Assembly: GCA_046349595.1 (NCBI GenBank)
Contig: JAXMCA010000001.1
Coordinates: 2,604,001 to 2,668,000, forward strand
Direction: 5' to 3'
From: JACRLW01 sp046349595
GTDB lineage: Bacteria > Planctomycetota > UBA1135 > UBA2386
Length of the DNA stretch: 64,000 bases
The position numbers were made by a program, and so were the translations under genes. The notes beneath the pieces were generated by a model. The model was not told the DNA's origin, ran no database searches, and saw nothing but the letters and a program-made list of their open reading frames with translations. The first letter of the stretch is position 1, and each line of letters opens with the position of its first letter. Below are positions 36,763 to 44,895 of this stretch, in pieces.

Positions 36763-37746
36763 TCACGGCACCAACACCGCCGCTCCCTGCATCTCGCCCA
36801 GCCGTAGCGCCGCCAGCGCCTCGTTCGCTCGCGCCAGTGGATACGGCCTGACCTCGGTGCGCAGCGGGCAGCGCGCGATGCGCGCGAAGAACTGCTCGCC
36901 GTCCTCACGCGTGAGGTTCGCGACCGAGCGCAGCACGCGCTCCTCCCACAGGTCGGCGTAGGGGAACGACGGGATGTCGCTCATGTGGATGCCGCCGCAG
37001 ACCACCACGCCGCCCTTGTCGACCGCGCGCAGCGCGAGCGGCACCAGCGCACCGACCGGCGCGAACAGGATCGCGGCGTCGAGCGGGACGGGAGGACGCT
37101 GATCGGAACCGCCGGCCCAGTGCGCACCGAGCTCGACCGCGAAGCGCTGCGCGTCGACGTCGCCCGGGCGCGTGAAGGCGAAGACCTCGCGGCCCTCGAA
37201 GACGGCGAGCTGGCACAGGATGTGCGCCGCCGCGCCGAAGCCGTACAGGCCGATGCGCCGCGCATCGCCGCACATGCGGTAACTGCGGAAGCCGATCAGT
37301 CCGGCGCAGAGGAGCGGCGCGGCGTGGACGTCGTCGAAGGCATCCGGCAGCGGGAACACGAAACGCGCGTCGGCGACCGCGAGCTCGGCGTAGCCGCCAT
37401 CGAGCGTGTAGCCGGTGAAGCCCGCGTGATCGCAGAGGTTCTCGCGCCCGCGTGTGCAGGGTCCGCAACGGCCGCAGGTGGAACCGAGCCAGGGCACGCC
37501 GACGCGCTGGCCGGGTTGCAGTCCGCGGACTCCAGGGCCCAATCCGACGATCTCGCCGACGATCTCGTGACCGAGGATCAACGGCAGCTTCGGTTCCGCG
37601 AGCTCGCCGTCGACGACGTGCAGATCGGTGCGACACACGCCGCAGGCGCGCACGCGCAACAGCACCTGTCCATGCCCCGGCCGCGGATCGTCGACCCTTG
37701 CCGAACGCAGGGGGCTCCCGGCGCCCTGAAAGAGCATCGCGCGCAT
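36763..37746 (-). CDS. Zinc-dependent alcohol dehydrogenase family protein
   Basis: ATG 37746 is 7 nt after TACGCT (37759-37754). The 327-residue medium-chain dehydrogenase has GVCRTDLHVVDGEL (catalytic zinc Cys), GHEIVGEIV (His-Glu), and structural zinc ligands in CGRCGPCTRGRENLC. The nucleotide-binding glycine motif GLYGFGAAAH is looser than usual. It would oxidise or reduce an alcohol/aldehyde using a nicotinamide cofactor. The ORF extends upstream but without family similarity. Stand-alone gene, divergent from the Uma2 gene. Confidence 0.92.
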   Translation of the reverse strand: MRAMLFQGAGSPLRSARVDDPRPGHGQVLLRVRACGVCRTDLHVVDGELAEPKLPLILGHEIVGEIVGLGPGVRGLQPGQRVGVPWLGSTCGRCGPCTRGRENLCDHAGFTGYTLDGGYAELAVADARFVFPLPDAFDDVHAAPLLCAGLIGFRSYRMCGDARRIGLYGFGAAAHILCQLAVFEGREVFAFTRPGDVDAQRFAVELGAHWAGGSDQRPPVPLDAAILFAPVGALVPLALRAVDKGGVVVCGGIHMSDIPSFPYADLWEERVLRSVANLTREDGEQFFARIARCPLRTEVRPYPLARANEALAALRLGEMQGAAVLVP

Positions 37747-37848
37747 CGAAGCGAGCGTAACCAACGCACGGATCGCCGACACCCACACCGACGACCCCGT
37801 GCGGTCCCCAGCATGGAGCGAGGTGTGATAGATTGCCGCCACCTGTCG

Positions 37849-38448
37849 ATGAACACCGTCACCGTGATGCGCGACGTTCCCGCGGAACTGCTTGCACAGC
37901 GCAGGAGGATCGGCGCCGACCGCTGGGACGAGGTCTGGAACGAGGTCTGGCACTTGGTTCCTAACCCAGGCCTGGAGCATCAGCGATTGCAGATCAGGCT
38001 GTCGACTTGGCTCCTCACCAACTGGGGTCGCCGACCGGGGCACGAGGTGTTCCCCGGCTTGAACGTGAGTCGCGAAGGACTGCGTTCCTGGACCAGCGAC
38101 TTCCGGGTCCCCGACATCGTGCTGATCACCGCCGACCGCGCGAGTCGCATGCGCGACACCCACCTCGCCGGTGGACCCGAGGTCACCATCGAGATCCGCA
38201 GCACCGGTGACGAGAGCGACGACAAGCTCGGCTTCTACTGCGAGGTCGGCACCGACGAGATCTGGATCGTCGACAGCCACACCTGCGCGTGCGAGATCTT
38301 CGCGAACGAACAGGGCAAGCCGGTGCGACGGCAGAAGGGTGAGCAGGACTGGACGGTCAGCACTTTCGGCATCGAGATGAAGGCGATCGAGCGCCGTCTC
38401 GCGATCCGGCTGTCGGGTGATCCCGGTTCGCAGGCGCTGTTGCCCTGA
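37849..38448 (+). CDS. Uma2-family (DUF820) restriction-endonuclease-fold protein
   Basis: The 199-residue protein has the PD-(D/E)XK-like core of Uma2 proteins: FRVPDIVLITAD, then EVTIEIRSTGDES with Glu and the following Lys (DDK), and GTDEIWIVD. ATG 37849 lies 14 nt after TAGATT (37829-37834), which has an extended TG. Uma2 proteins are abundant in planctomycetes and cyanobacteria, and their cellular role is uncertain. Cys-rich C-terminal part (HTCACEIF). Confidence 0.88.
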   Translation: MNTVTVMRDVPAELLAQRRRIGADRWDEVWNEVWHLVPNPGLEHQRLQIRLSTWLLTNWGRRPGHEVFPGLNVSREGLRSWTSDFRVPDIVLITADRASRMRDTHLAGGPEVTIEIRSTGDESDDKLGFYCEVGTDEIWIVDSHTCACEIFANEQGKPVRRQKGEQDWTVSTFGIEMKAIERRLAIRLSGDPGSQALLP

Positions 38449-38479
38449 GGCATCGCGCACCGCGCGCTATCCTCGCGCC

Positions 38480-39406
38480 GTGATCCAGCACATCGCGGAG
38501 CAGCTGCGCCGCGCCTTCGAGGGGGGCGCTTGGCACGGACCGGCCGTGTTCGAACTCCTCGATCCGCTCGACGCGGCGACCGCCGCCCGCCGCCCCGCGC
38601 CGGGACGCCCGAGCATCCACGGACTGAGCCTGCACATCACTGCGTGGCTCGACGCCGTCCGCCGTCGCCTCGGTGGTGAGGCCGTCACGCTCACCGGTGA
38701 CACCGACTTCCCGCCGGTGGCGGACGATCAGCCCGCCACCTGGGACGCCACGCGCACAAGCCTGCGCGATCGCCATCTCGCACTGCAGCGTGCGATCCTC
38801 GCGCTGACCCCGGCGCAGCTCGAAGCGAAGGTCCCGGGCAAGGACTACACCGCGCACTTCATGCTCGACGGCGTCATCCAGCACTCGCTCTACCACGCCG
38901 GCCAGATCGCTCTGCTGTGCAAGCTCGTCCCGCGCACAGATCGCGAGTTCCTGCGCCACACCCTCGGCACGCTCGCCTATCGCGCGTCGAAGGCCGTCCG
39001 CGGGGCGCCGGCGCACTTCGCGGACTTCCAGGCCGGCCCCACGTCGCGCACGCCGGTCCAGATCCTCGCGCACATGGGTGACCTGTTCGACTGGGCGCTG
39101 TCGATCGCGCAGGGTGCGCAGAAGTGGAACGACGCGACGCCCCGGCCCTGGCCCGACGAGTGCACGCGCTTCTTCGCCGCGCTGAAACGCTTCGACGATC
39201 ATCTGGCGAGCGACGCCGCGCTGCATGGTGGCAGGGAGAGGCTGTTCCAGGGCCCGATCGCCGACGCCCTGACCCACACCGGTCAGCTGACCATGCTGCG
39301 CCGTCTCGCCGAAGCGCCGATCAAGGGCGAGAGCTACCTCGTCGCGGACATCCAGACCGGGCGCGTCGGCACCGAGCAGACCCCGCCGCGCCGCGAGTTC
39401 GACTGA
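38480..39406 (+). CDS. Double DinB-fold protein
   Basis: The GTG start at 38480 lies 6 nt after TATCCT (38468-38473) and would be the first base of a leaderless mRNA. The 308-residue product contains two four-helix DinB-like domains. The first (about 1-160) has HGLSLHITAWLDAV and a metal-type His in VIQHSLYHAGQIALL. The second (about 165-295) has VQILAHMGDLFDWALS and DALTHTGQLTMLRRL. DinB/YfiT proteins bind metal and often act in thiol-linked transfer or hydrolysis. Two domains in one chain is less common. A hairpin follows at 39426-39460. Confidence 0.8.
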   Translation: MIQHIAEQLRRAFEGGAWHGPAVFELLDPLDAATAARRPAPGRPSIHGLSLHITAWLDAVRRRLGGEAVTLTGDTDFPPVADDQPATWDATRTSLRDRHLALQRAILALTPAQLEAKVPGKDYTAHFMLDGVIQHSLYHAGQIALLCKLVPRTDREFLRHTLGTLAYRASKAVRGAPAHFADFQAGPTSRTPVQILAHMGDLFDWALSIAQGAQKWNDATPRPWPDECTRFFAALKRFDDHLASDAALHGGRERLFQGPIADALTHTGQLTMLRRLAEAPIKGESYLVADIQTGRVGTEQTPPRREFD

Positions 39407-39425
39407 AGCGTCCGCACGAAGACGA

Positions 39426-39460
39426 CGCGACCCCGCGATGCGGCGCACCACGGGGTCGCG
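39426..39460. terminator. Bidirectional terminator-like hairpin between DinB gene and tRNA
   Basis: CGCGACCCCG (39426-39435) pairs perfectly with CGGGGTCGCG (39451-39460) around a 15-nt loop. It starts 20 bp after the DinB stop on the plus strand and 6 bp after the tRNA 3' end on the minus strand, so it can serve both. There is no T-tract. Confidence 0.65.
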
Positions 39461-39465
39461 AGGTG

Positions 39466-39539
39466 TAGCGGGACCCGGACTTGAACCGGGGACCTAAGGC
39501 TTATGAAGCCTTCGCTCTAACCGACTGAGCTATCCCGCC
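39466..39539 (-). tRNA. tRNA-Met (CAU)
   Basis: The 74-nt cloverleaf is complete: acceptor GGCGGGA/TCCCGCT (one G-U at the first pair), D-arm GCTCAGTCGGTTAGAGC, anticodon loop TTCATAA with CAT, and T-arm CCGGTTCAAGTCCGG. The discriminator is A, and CCA is not encoded. CAU can also be lysidine-modified Ile-tRNA; the elongator Met reading is preferred from general similarity but is not certain. Confidence 0.93.
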
Positions 39540-39593
39540 GTCGGGGGCGAGAAAGGAAGCACAGCGGGGCCCGCGCTGCAAGAGCGGAGTCGG

Positions 39594-40037
39594 TCAGCAG
39601 TCCCCGCCGTGGGCCTTGGCGGCCCGGCGGCGGATCTCGTCGGAGCTGAGGTCCTCCTTGCGCGTCGCGACCCACCACTGGTTGCCGAACTCGTCCTCCA
39701 CGCCACCGTGGCGGTCGCCGTAGAACTGGTCGGCCAGCCCCCGCACGACCTTGGCGCCCGCGGCGAGCGCGCGGTGGAACCAGGCGTCGCAGTCGTCGAC
39801 GTAGAGGTAGAGCATCGTCGTGAAGAGGGTCGAGCTCTCGTGCGCGGTGCCCATCATCAGCATCGAGTCGCCGATGCGGACCTGCGCGTGGCCGACGCCG
39901 CCGTCGGGCGTCGGCATGACGTCGAGCACCTCCGCGCCGAAGGCCTTCTGCACGAAGTCGAGGAGCCGTCGCGCATCGCGGACGACGAGATAGGGCGTGA
40001 GGGTGTGGAAGCCCTGCGGGATCGGGGAGACGGCCAT
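39594..40037 (-). CDS. VOC-family (glyoxalase/PhnB-like) protein
   Basis: The 147-residue protein follows the PhnB-like vicinal-oxygen-chelate pattern: FHTLTPYLVVRDARRLLDF, FGAEVLDVMPTPDGGVGHA, DSMLMMG, LYLYVDDCDAWFHRALAAG and DEFGNQWWVAT. Possible metal ligands are His in GVGHAQV and Glu near DEFGNQW. Members include uncharacterised homologues of PhnB and resistance proteins. Stand-alone gene between the tRNA and the amidohydrolase. Confidence 0.92.
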   Translation of the reverse strand: MAVSPIPQGFHTLTPYLVVRDARRLLDFVQKAFGAEVLDVMPTPDGGVGHAQVRIGDSMLMMGTAHESSTLFTTMLYLYVDDCDAWFHRALAAGAKVVRGLADQFYGDRHGGVEDEFGNQWWVATRKEDLSSDEIRRRAAKAHGGDC

Positions 40038-40169
40038 GCGGGTCCTGGGAACGGGCTCGGCGCATCAGGCTCGCAGGGCACGAGTGCCGCGGCAACCGGG
40101 CACCCCCGGGAAAGCGACCACGACCCCCGGACCTCCGGGTCGACGGGGCCCGCGCTACCCTCGCGCGCC

Positions 40170-41408
40170 ATGCGCCGGTCCGTCCTGCTGCCGACCCTCG
40201 CCCTTCTGTGTGCCGCGAGCCCCGCCCAGGACGACCGCCCTCCGCTCCTGCTGCGCGCCGCGAAGGTCCTGCCGATGGACGGTCCACCGATCGAGCACGG
40301 CGAGGTGCTGGTCGCGCGCGGCAAGATCGTCGCCGTCGGACGACAGCTCGACGTGCCCCCCGGCACTGCGATGCGCGACTTCGGCGAGGGCTTCCTGCTG
40401 CCGGGTTTCGTCGAGCTGCACTGCCACGTCGGTGTGACCCAGGGCGACATCAACGACGCGGTGCTGCCGCACAACATGGACCTGCGCACGCTCGACATCG
40501 TGACGCAGCACAGCCCCGAACTGGAAGCTGCGGTGCGCGCCGGCATCACCACCGCGCTGATCATCCCCGGCTCGGGTTCGTCGATCAGCGGTCTCGGCAC
40601 GCTGGTCAAGACCACCGGGCCGACCTTCGCCGATCGCCTGATCCGTTTCCCCGGCGCGCTCAAGATCGCGCTGCACGCGCGCGGCGGCAATCCGGTGCGG
40701 ATGGCCGGCGACCTCGGCAGCACGCGCATGGGCCTGCACATGATGATCCGCGTCGTGCTGCGCGACGCGAAGCGCTACCACCTCGACTGCGAGGCCTTCG
40801 AGCAGGGCCGCAGCAGCACGCGACCGGAGTTCAACGCGCGCCTCGATCCGCTGCGCGGTCTGTTCCGCGGCGACTTCCCGGTGATCTTCCACGCCTACGG
40901 CGTGAACGACACCATGGAGGCGATCCGCATCGTGAAGTGGGAACTGCACGCGCCGATGGTGATCTCGCACGGCGTCTACGACTCCTTCAAGATCGCCGAC
41001 CTGCTCGCCGCGCAGGGCGTGCCGATGAACATCGGCCCGCGCCAGTTCGAGTTCGACGAGTCGCGTTTCGTCGGCAACGCGGCCGCGCTGTTCGCGGCAG
41101 GCGTTCCGGTGTCGATCTGCACCGATGCACCGGTGGTCGCCGAGGAGGAACTGCCGCTGCAGGCCGCGATGGCCGTCCGCCTCGGCCTCCCCGACGAAGC
41201 GGCCCTGCGCGGTCTCACCATCGAACCAGCGCGCGCCATCTTCATCGACCACCGCGTCGGCTCGCTCACACCGGGCAAGGACGCCGACATCACGGTGTTC
41301 GACGGCGACCCCCTCGACCCGCGCTTCTCCCCGCGCTTCGTGATGGTCGACGGGCGGGTGGTGGTCGATCGACGACTGCGCACGGCGGACGACCCATCCG
41401 GTCGTTGA
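40170..41408 (+). CDS. Secreted amidohydrolase (imidazolonepropionase-like)
   Basis: ATG 40170 is 8 nt after TACCCT (40156-40161), with no Shine-Dalgarno site. The signal peptide ends near LLCAASPAQ. The amidohydrolase core is clear: GFVELHCHVGVTQ (metal HxH), GITTALIIPGSGSS, IFHAYGVND and VISHGVYDSF for the later His residues, and CTDAPVVAEE with the metal-site Asp; the end has GSLTPGKDADITVFDG. It would hydrolyse a cyclic amide or related bond outside the cytoplasm. The 412-residue length is normal. Confidence 0.92.
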   Translation: MRRSVLLPTLALLCAASPAQDDRPPLLLRAAKVLPMDGPPIEHGEVLVARGKIVAVGRQLDVPPGTAMRDFGEGFLLPGFVELHCHVGVTQGDINDAVLPHNMDLRTLDIVTQHSPELEAAVRAGITTALIIPGSGSSISGLGTLVKTTGPTFADRLIRFPGALKIALHARGGNPVRMAGDLGSTRMGLHMMIRVVLRDAKRYHLDCEAFEQGRSSTRPEFNARLDPLRGLFRGDFPVIFHAYGVNDTMEAIRIVKWELHAPMVISHGVYDSFKIADLLAAQGVPMNIGPRQFEFDESRFVGNAAALFAAGVPVSICTDAPVVAEEELPLQAAMAVRLGLPDEAALRGLTIEPARAIFIDHRVGSLTPGKDADITVFDGDPLDPRFSPRFVMVDGRVVVDRRLRTADDPSGR

Positions 41409-41525
41409 TCGCACGGCAGTCCGGGATCCTTCCGCGCTGGCGGGCTAGGCTTCCGGCCCCCGCGCGTCGGGATCCACGTCGGACCCCGCGCGACACAGGG
41501 CACTGGGATCGAAGGAGAACACTCG

Positions 41526-42221
41526 ATGGGACGATTCTCGGAACTCCAGACCAGCGGTCTGGCCGTCAAGACCCTGAAGTACAAGCAAGGCAGCGTTCTC
41601 AATTCGGACGTGGTGTTCATGGCCACGGGACTCAATCAGTCGGTCTTCGAGACCATCCGACAGGGGGTCTGTGCAGCCTTGTCCGTGGCGTACCTCGCCG
41701 ACGTGATGAAGGCGAAGTCCGCGGAGATTCGCGGCCCGCTCGTGTCCATCTCGGCCGGTGAGATGACGAGGTTCCGCCGCAACAAGGGCATCTCCTCGGC
41801 TGCCGACACCGGCAACCAGAAGATCGCGGCCGACCTGGTACCCGATCAGGCCAAGCTCGCCGCCCAATGGGCGAAGGACTGGCGTGCTGCGCTCGAGTCC
41901 GTCGTGAAGGCGCATGCACTGAAGTTGAATCCGATGTACCGGGACCTCGGCCCCGGTTTCCTGAAGGGCGTGGCGGGCCTTCTGGTGGAGCACGTCGGCG
42001 GCTGGGTGAAGTACGACCTCGATGTCGGGGGCAAGTCCGCCTGCCACGCAGTCGCCGTGATCCGCCTGTTCGACGGCATCCACTTCTTCGACCCGAACAT
42101 CGGCGGCTACCGCGTGGCACCCGAGCGCTTCGACGAGTTCGTCGCCAAGTACCTCGAACTCATCAAGTCGAACTTCGGCTGGAGCTACCGTTCAGGAACG
42201 CTCTGCCTGCTCAACGTCTGA
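41526..42221 (+). CDS. YopT-like (peptidase C58) cysteine protease candidate
   Basis: A canonical AAGGAG (41512-41517) precedes ATG 41526, and a TAGGCT -10-like box is at 41446-41451. The 231-residue protein has the triad spacing of C58 papain-like proteases: Cys49 in QGVCAALSVAYLADV, His174 in SACHAVAVIRLFDGIHF and Asp189 in HFFDPNIGGYRV. The FFDPN-G block closely follows the YopT/AvrPphB family. There is no signal peptide or membrane helix. Known relatives are injected effectors that cut prenylated GTPases or host kinases; here the target and the delivery route are unknown. It has no evident partner genes. Confidence 0.75.
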   Translation: MGRFSELQTSGLAVKTLKYKQGSVLNSDVVFMATGLNQSVFETIRQGVCAALSVAYLADVMKAKSAEIRGPLVSISAGEMTRFRRNKGISSAADTGNQKIAADLVPDQAKLAAQWAKDWRAALESVVKAHALKLNPMYRDLGPGFLKGVAGLLVEHVGGWVKYDLDVGGKSACHAVAVIRLFDGIHFFDPNIGGYRVAPERFDEFVAKYLELIKSNFGWSYRSGTLCLLNV

Positions 42222-42291
42222 TGCGACCCGGCGCTGCTCGGCGGACGAACAACCGCTCGAAAGTCGCCGCAAGCAGATCGCTCCGCACCTC

Positions 42292-43620
42292 TCAAGCCCT
42301 CCTCCTCATCCCGAGGAACCACGCCACGCCCGCGAGCAGGATGCCGAGCCCCCACACCGAGGGTTTGGGCGAGTGCGTGATCGCACCCACGGTGATCGCC
42401 AGCGCGAGCAGATTGAAGGCGACGGCCGTCACGCGCGAACGACCGCGCGTGCCGAGCTTGAGCAGGGCCGCGGCGCACAGCGCGTAGAAGATCCAGTCGA
42501 CGAACACCACGCCGTCGAGGAGGAAGCCGAGGTCGACGCCGAAGCCGAGTTGCAGGACCGCGCAGAGGAACACGGCCCACAGACCCTGGGCGAGCACGCC
42601 CACCACCGGCACGTGACGCGTGGGATGCAGACGGCCGACGCTCTGCAGGAACAACCCTTCCTTCGCCATCGCATGGAGCACGAAGGGCGGCGCGAAGCAG
42701 ATGGTGTTCATGATGCCGAGCGACGACAGCACCACCATCGCGGCGAGCACGCGCTCGGCGATCGTGCCGAGGCCGAAGGGCTCCAGCGCGACGCGGGCGG
42801 CGTCGGCGCCGAGTGCGCTGGCGTGGCGCGTGCCCTCGAAGCCGAGCAGGCCGAAGAAGGCGAGATTCACCGTGACGTAGGCGAGCACGATCACCAGCAC
42901 GCCCCCGACGATGCCGGTCGACACCGAGCGCACCTTGCGCGCGGCACCACCGACGAAGCTGCCCTGCTGCCAGCCGCCGTAGCTGAACATCACCGGCAGG
43001 ATCGCCGCCGCCAGTCCGCCGAACAGACCGTGCGTCGTGGCCGGAGCACCGTTCGACGACTGCAGCGCCGCGCCGGCCTCGCCGCGACCGGTCACCCACA
43101 GACCCAGGAGCACCAGCGCGAACACCGCCGAGGTCTTGAGGATCGACAGGGTGTTCTGCACACCGCGTCCGACGCGAAGACCGATCGCATTCAGCGTGGT
43201 GAACACCAGGATCGCGCCGATGGTGATGAAGGCCTTGTCCGCGGCGGAGCCCGTCGGCTTGCCGAACAACAGCACCGACGCGTAGTCGACCATCACCAAT
43301 CCGATCACGACCAGCGCGCCGGACTGGATCACCAGCCAGTTGGCCCATCCGTACAAGAAGGCCGGCAGAGGGCCGAAGGCGGCATGCACCCAGCTGAAGG
43401 TGCCGCCGTGCCCCGGCAGCTTGACCGCGAGATCGGCGAACACGAAGGCGCCGAGGATCGCGACCACGCCGCCGAGACACCACGCGAGGATCGCATGGCT
43501 CGGTGCATCGACCGCGAGTGCCACGCGCGCCGGCGTGAAGAAGATCCCGACCCCGAGGATGCCGCTGACGACGATGCAGCCGATGTCGAAGGCGGACAGG
43601 CGCGGGGTGGCGTCGGGCAT
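42292..43620 (-). CDS. APC-superfamily amino-acid permease
   Basis: ATG 43620 gives 442 residues and about twelve membrane helices. The first helix has the glycine-rich substrate motif GCIVVSGILGVGIFFTP, and later LPVMFSYGGWQQGSFVGGAARK marks helix six and the following loop, typical of APC transporters. It imports or exchanges amino acids or related compounds; specificity cannot be read. It lies 20 bp upstream of the end of the NHL gene and may be co-transcribed with it. Confidence 0.92.
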   Translation of the reverse strand: MPDATPRLSAFDIGCIVVSGILGVGIFFTPARVALAVDAPSHAILAWCLGGVVAILGAFVFADLAVKLPGHGGTFSWVHAAFGPLPAFLYGWANWLVIQSGALVVIGLVMVDYASVLLFGKPTGSAADKAFITIGAILVFTTLNAIGLRVGRGVQNTLSILKTSAVFALVLLGLWVTGRGEAGAALQSSNGAPATTHGLFGGLAAAILPVMFSYGGWQQGSFVGGAARKVRSVSTGIVGGVLVIVLAYVTVNLAFFGLLGFEGTRHASALGADAARVALEPFGLGTIAERVLAAMVVLSSLGIMNTICFAPPFVLHAMAKEGLFLQSVGRLHPTRHVPVVGVLAQGLWAVFLCAVLQLGFGVDLGFLLDGVVFVDWIFYALCAAALLKLGTRGRSRVTAVAFNLLALAITVGAITHSPKPSVWGLGILLAGVAWFLGMRRRA

Positions 43621-43640
43621 CGGGCGCGCAGTATGCCCGC

Positions 43641-44498
43641 TCACTCCCCGAAACCGACCTCGCGCAGATCGACGAAGACCTTGTCGAAGGCCAACTCCGC
43701 GGTGAGGCGGACGACGCGTTCGCCGTCGCGGTCGAGGACGAAGACGCGGCCGCGGTCGTCGCGGGCGAGGCCGCTGGGATCGCGCAATTCGGCGCTCGCC
43801 GGCACGCGCCGGAAGCCGCCGGCGGGGAGCACCAGTTCGAGGCCGGGCTCGTCGCCGCCGTCGGCGCAGAGCAGGGCCTCGCCGTGCGGGAGTACCGCGA
43901 GCGGGCGGCTCTGGGCGTCCGGCGTGCGCGCTGTCGGCACGCGGGCGACGTAGCTGCCGTCGGGGCGGAAGCGCTGGATCACGCCGTGCTGGGTGTCGGC
44001 GACGAGCACGGTGCGGGCATCGGCCCGCAGTCCACGCGGTGCGCCGAAGCGGCCGTCGACCTCGCCGAAGGAGCGCAGGGGGGCGCCGGGAGTGCCGTCC
44101 AGTCCGAAGCGCTGCACGCCGCGCACCAGCCAGCGGTCGCCGCACGCGACGAACAGGGTGTCGTCGAGGACGGCCACCGCATGGGGCCGATCGAGACGTC
44201 CGCGCTGGTCGCGCGCCACGGCACCCTGCTCGCGCTCGTGGGGCTGTCCGAAGCTGCGCACCGGCATGCCGAAGGGCGAGAAGGCGCGCACCAGGTCGCA
44301 GCGGGTGTCGGCGACGTAGATGTTGTAGGCTGCGTCGAAAGCCACGCCGCCGGCGTCGCTCGGACCGCCGTCCTCCGCCGACCAGGACCACGACGACGCA
44401 AGTCGCTCGTCGCTGAGGTCGAAGAGGAAGATGCGCCCGCGCGCGTCCGTCGACGCGACGGCGAGCAGGTTGCCCGAGATGGCGAGTCCGCCGAACAA
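43641..44498 (-). CDS. NHL-repeat beta-propeller protein
   Basis: The frame is open far upstream, but TTG 44498 is 7 nt after TAGGCT (44511-44506) and begins at propeller sequence (LFGGLAISGNLLAVAS); GTG 44504 is an alternative. The 285-residue product has about six NHL-like repeats (GVAFDAAYNIYVADTR, RPHAVAVLDDTLFVA, APRGLRADARTVLVADT, DPSGLARDDRGRVFVLDR), enough for one propeller. No signal peptide is seen with these starts. The 5' end overlaps the divergent lipoprotein gene by about 20 bp. Its role is unknown. Confidence 0.75.
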   Translation of the reverse strand: MFGGLAISGNLLAVASTDARGRIFLFDLSDERLASSWSWSAEDGGPSDAGGVAFDAAYNIYVADTRCDLVRAFSPFGMPVRSFGQPHEREQGAVARDQRGRLDRPHAVAVLDDTLFVACGDRWLVRGVQRFGLDGTPGAPLRSFGEVDGRFGAPRGLRADARTVLVADTQHGVIQRFRPDGSYVARVPTARTPDAQSRPLAVLPHGEALLCADGGDEPGLELVLPAGGFRRVPASAELRDPSGLARDDRGRVFVLDRDGERVVRLTAELAFDKVFVDLREVGFGE

Positions 44499-44895
44499 GT
44501 CCACAAGCCTAACCGCAGCGTGCCTGCTGGCGCTCGCGGCCTGCTCCACGCTCCCCGAACGCGCCTGGCCCCCGCGCGTGGTCGGCGACCTCGAGGTCGA
44601 GTACCGCTTCGGCGCCGACGCCGACCGCACGATCGCGATGCCCGAATCGGACGCGCGCCTGACGATCTTCGCGCTGCACACCCACACCGCCGGCGTGCGC
44701 GAGGAGTTCCGCGGCGGACAGCGCTTCTGGATCGTGCCTCCGGACGTCGACACTCTGCGCGTGCACTGCAAGTACCGCGTCTTCGGCGAGGCCCGGCGCG
44801 ACGCGATCGCCGCCGCCGTCGATCCGCAGACGCTGTTCCCGGGCGCCACGGTGCTCCGCCACGAGGCGCGCTCCGACGGCGACCCGTCGCGATGA
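44479..44895 (+). CDS. Small lipoprotein of unknown function
   Basis: ATG 44479 gives 138 residues with a lipoprotein signal (SLTAACLLALAAC, Cys 22) and a mature part rich in strands (LEVEYRFGADADR, VDTLRVHCKYRVFGEARR). No family is recognised. It overlaps the deaminase gene (ATGA), so the two are co-translated. Its start overlaps the start of the divergent NHL gene; one of the two starts may be downstream of that given. Confidence 0.7.
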   Translation: MASPPNKSTSLTAACLLALAACSTLPERAWPPRVVGDLEVEYRFGADADRTIAMPESDARLTIFALHTHTAGVREEFRGGQRFWIVPPDVDTLRVHCKYRVFGEARRDAIAAAVDPQTLFPGATVLRHEARSDGDPSR

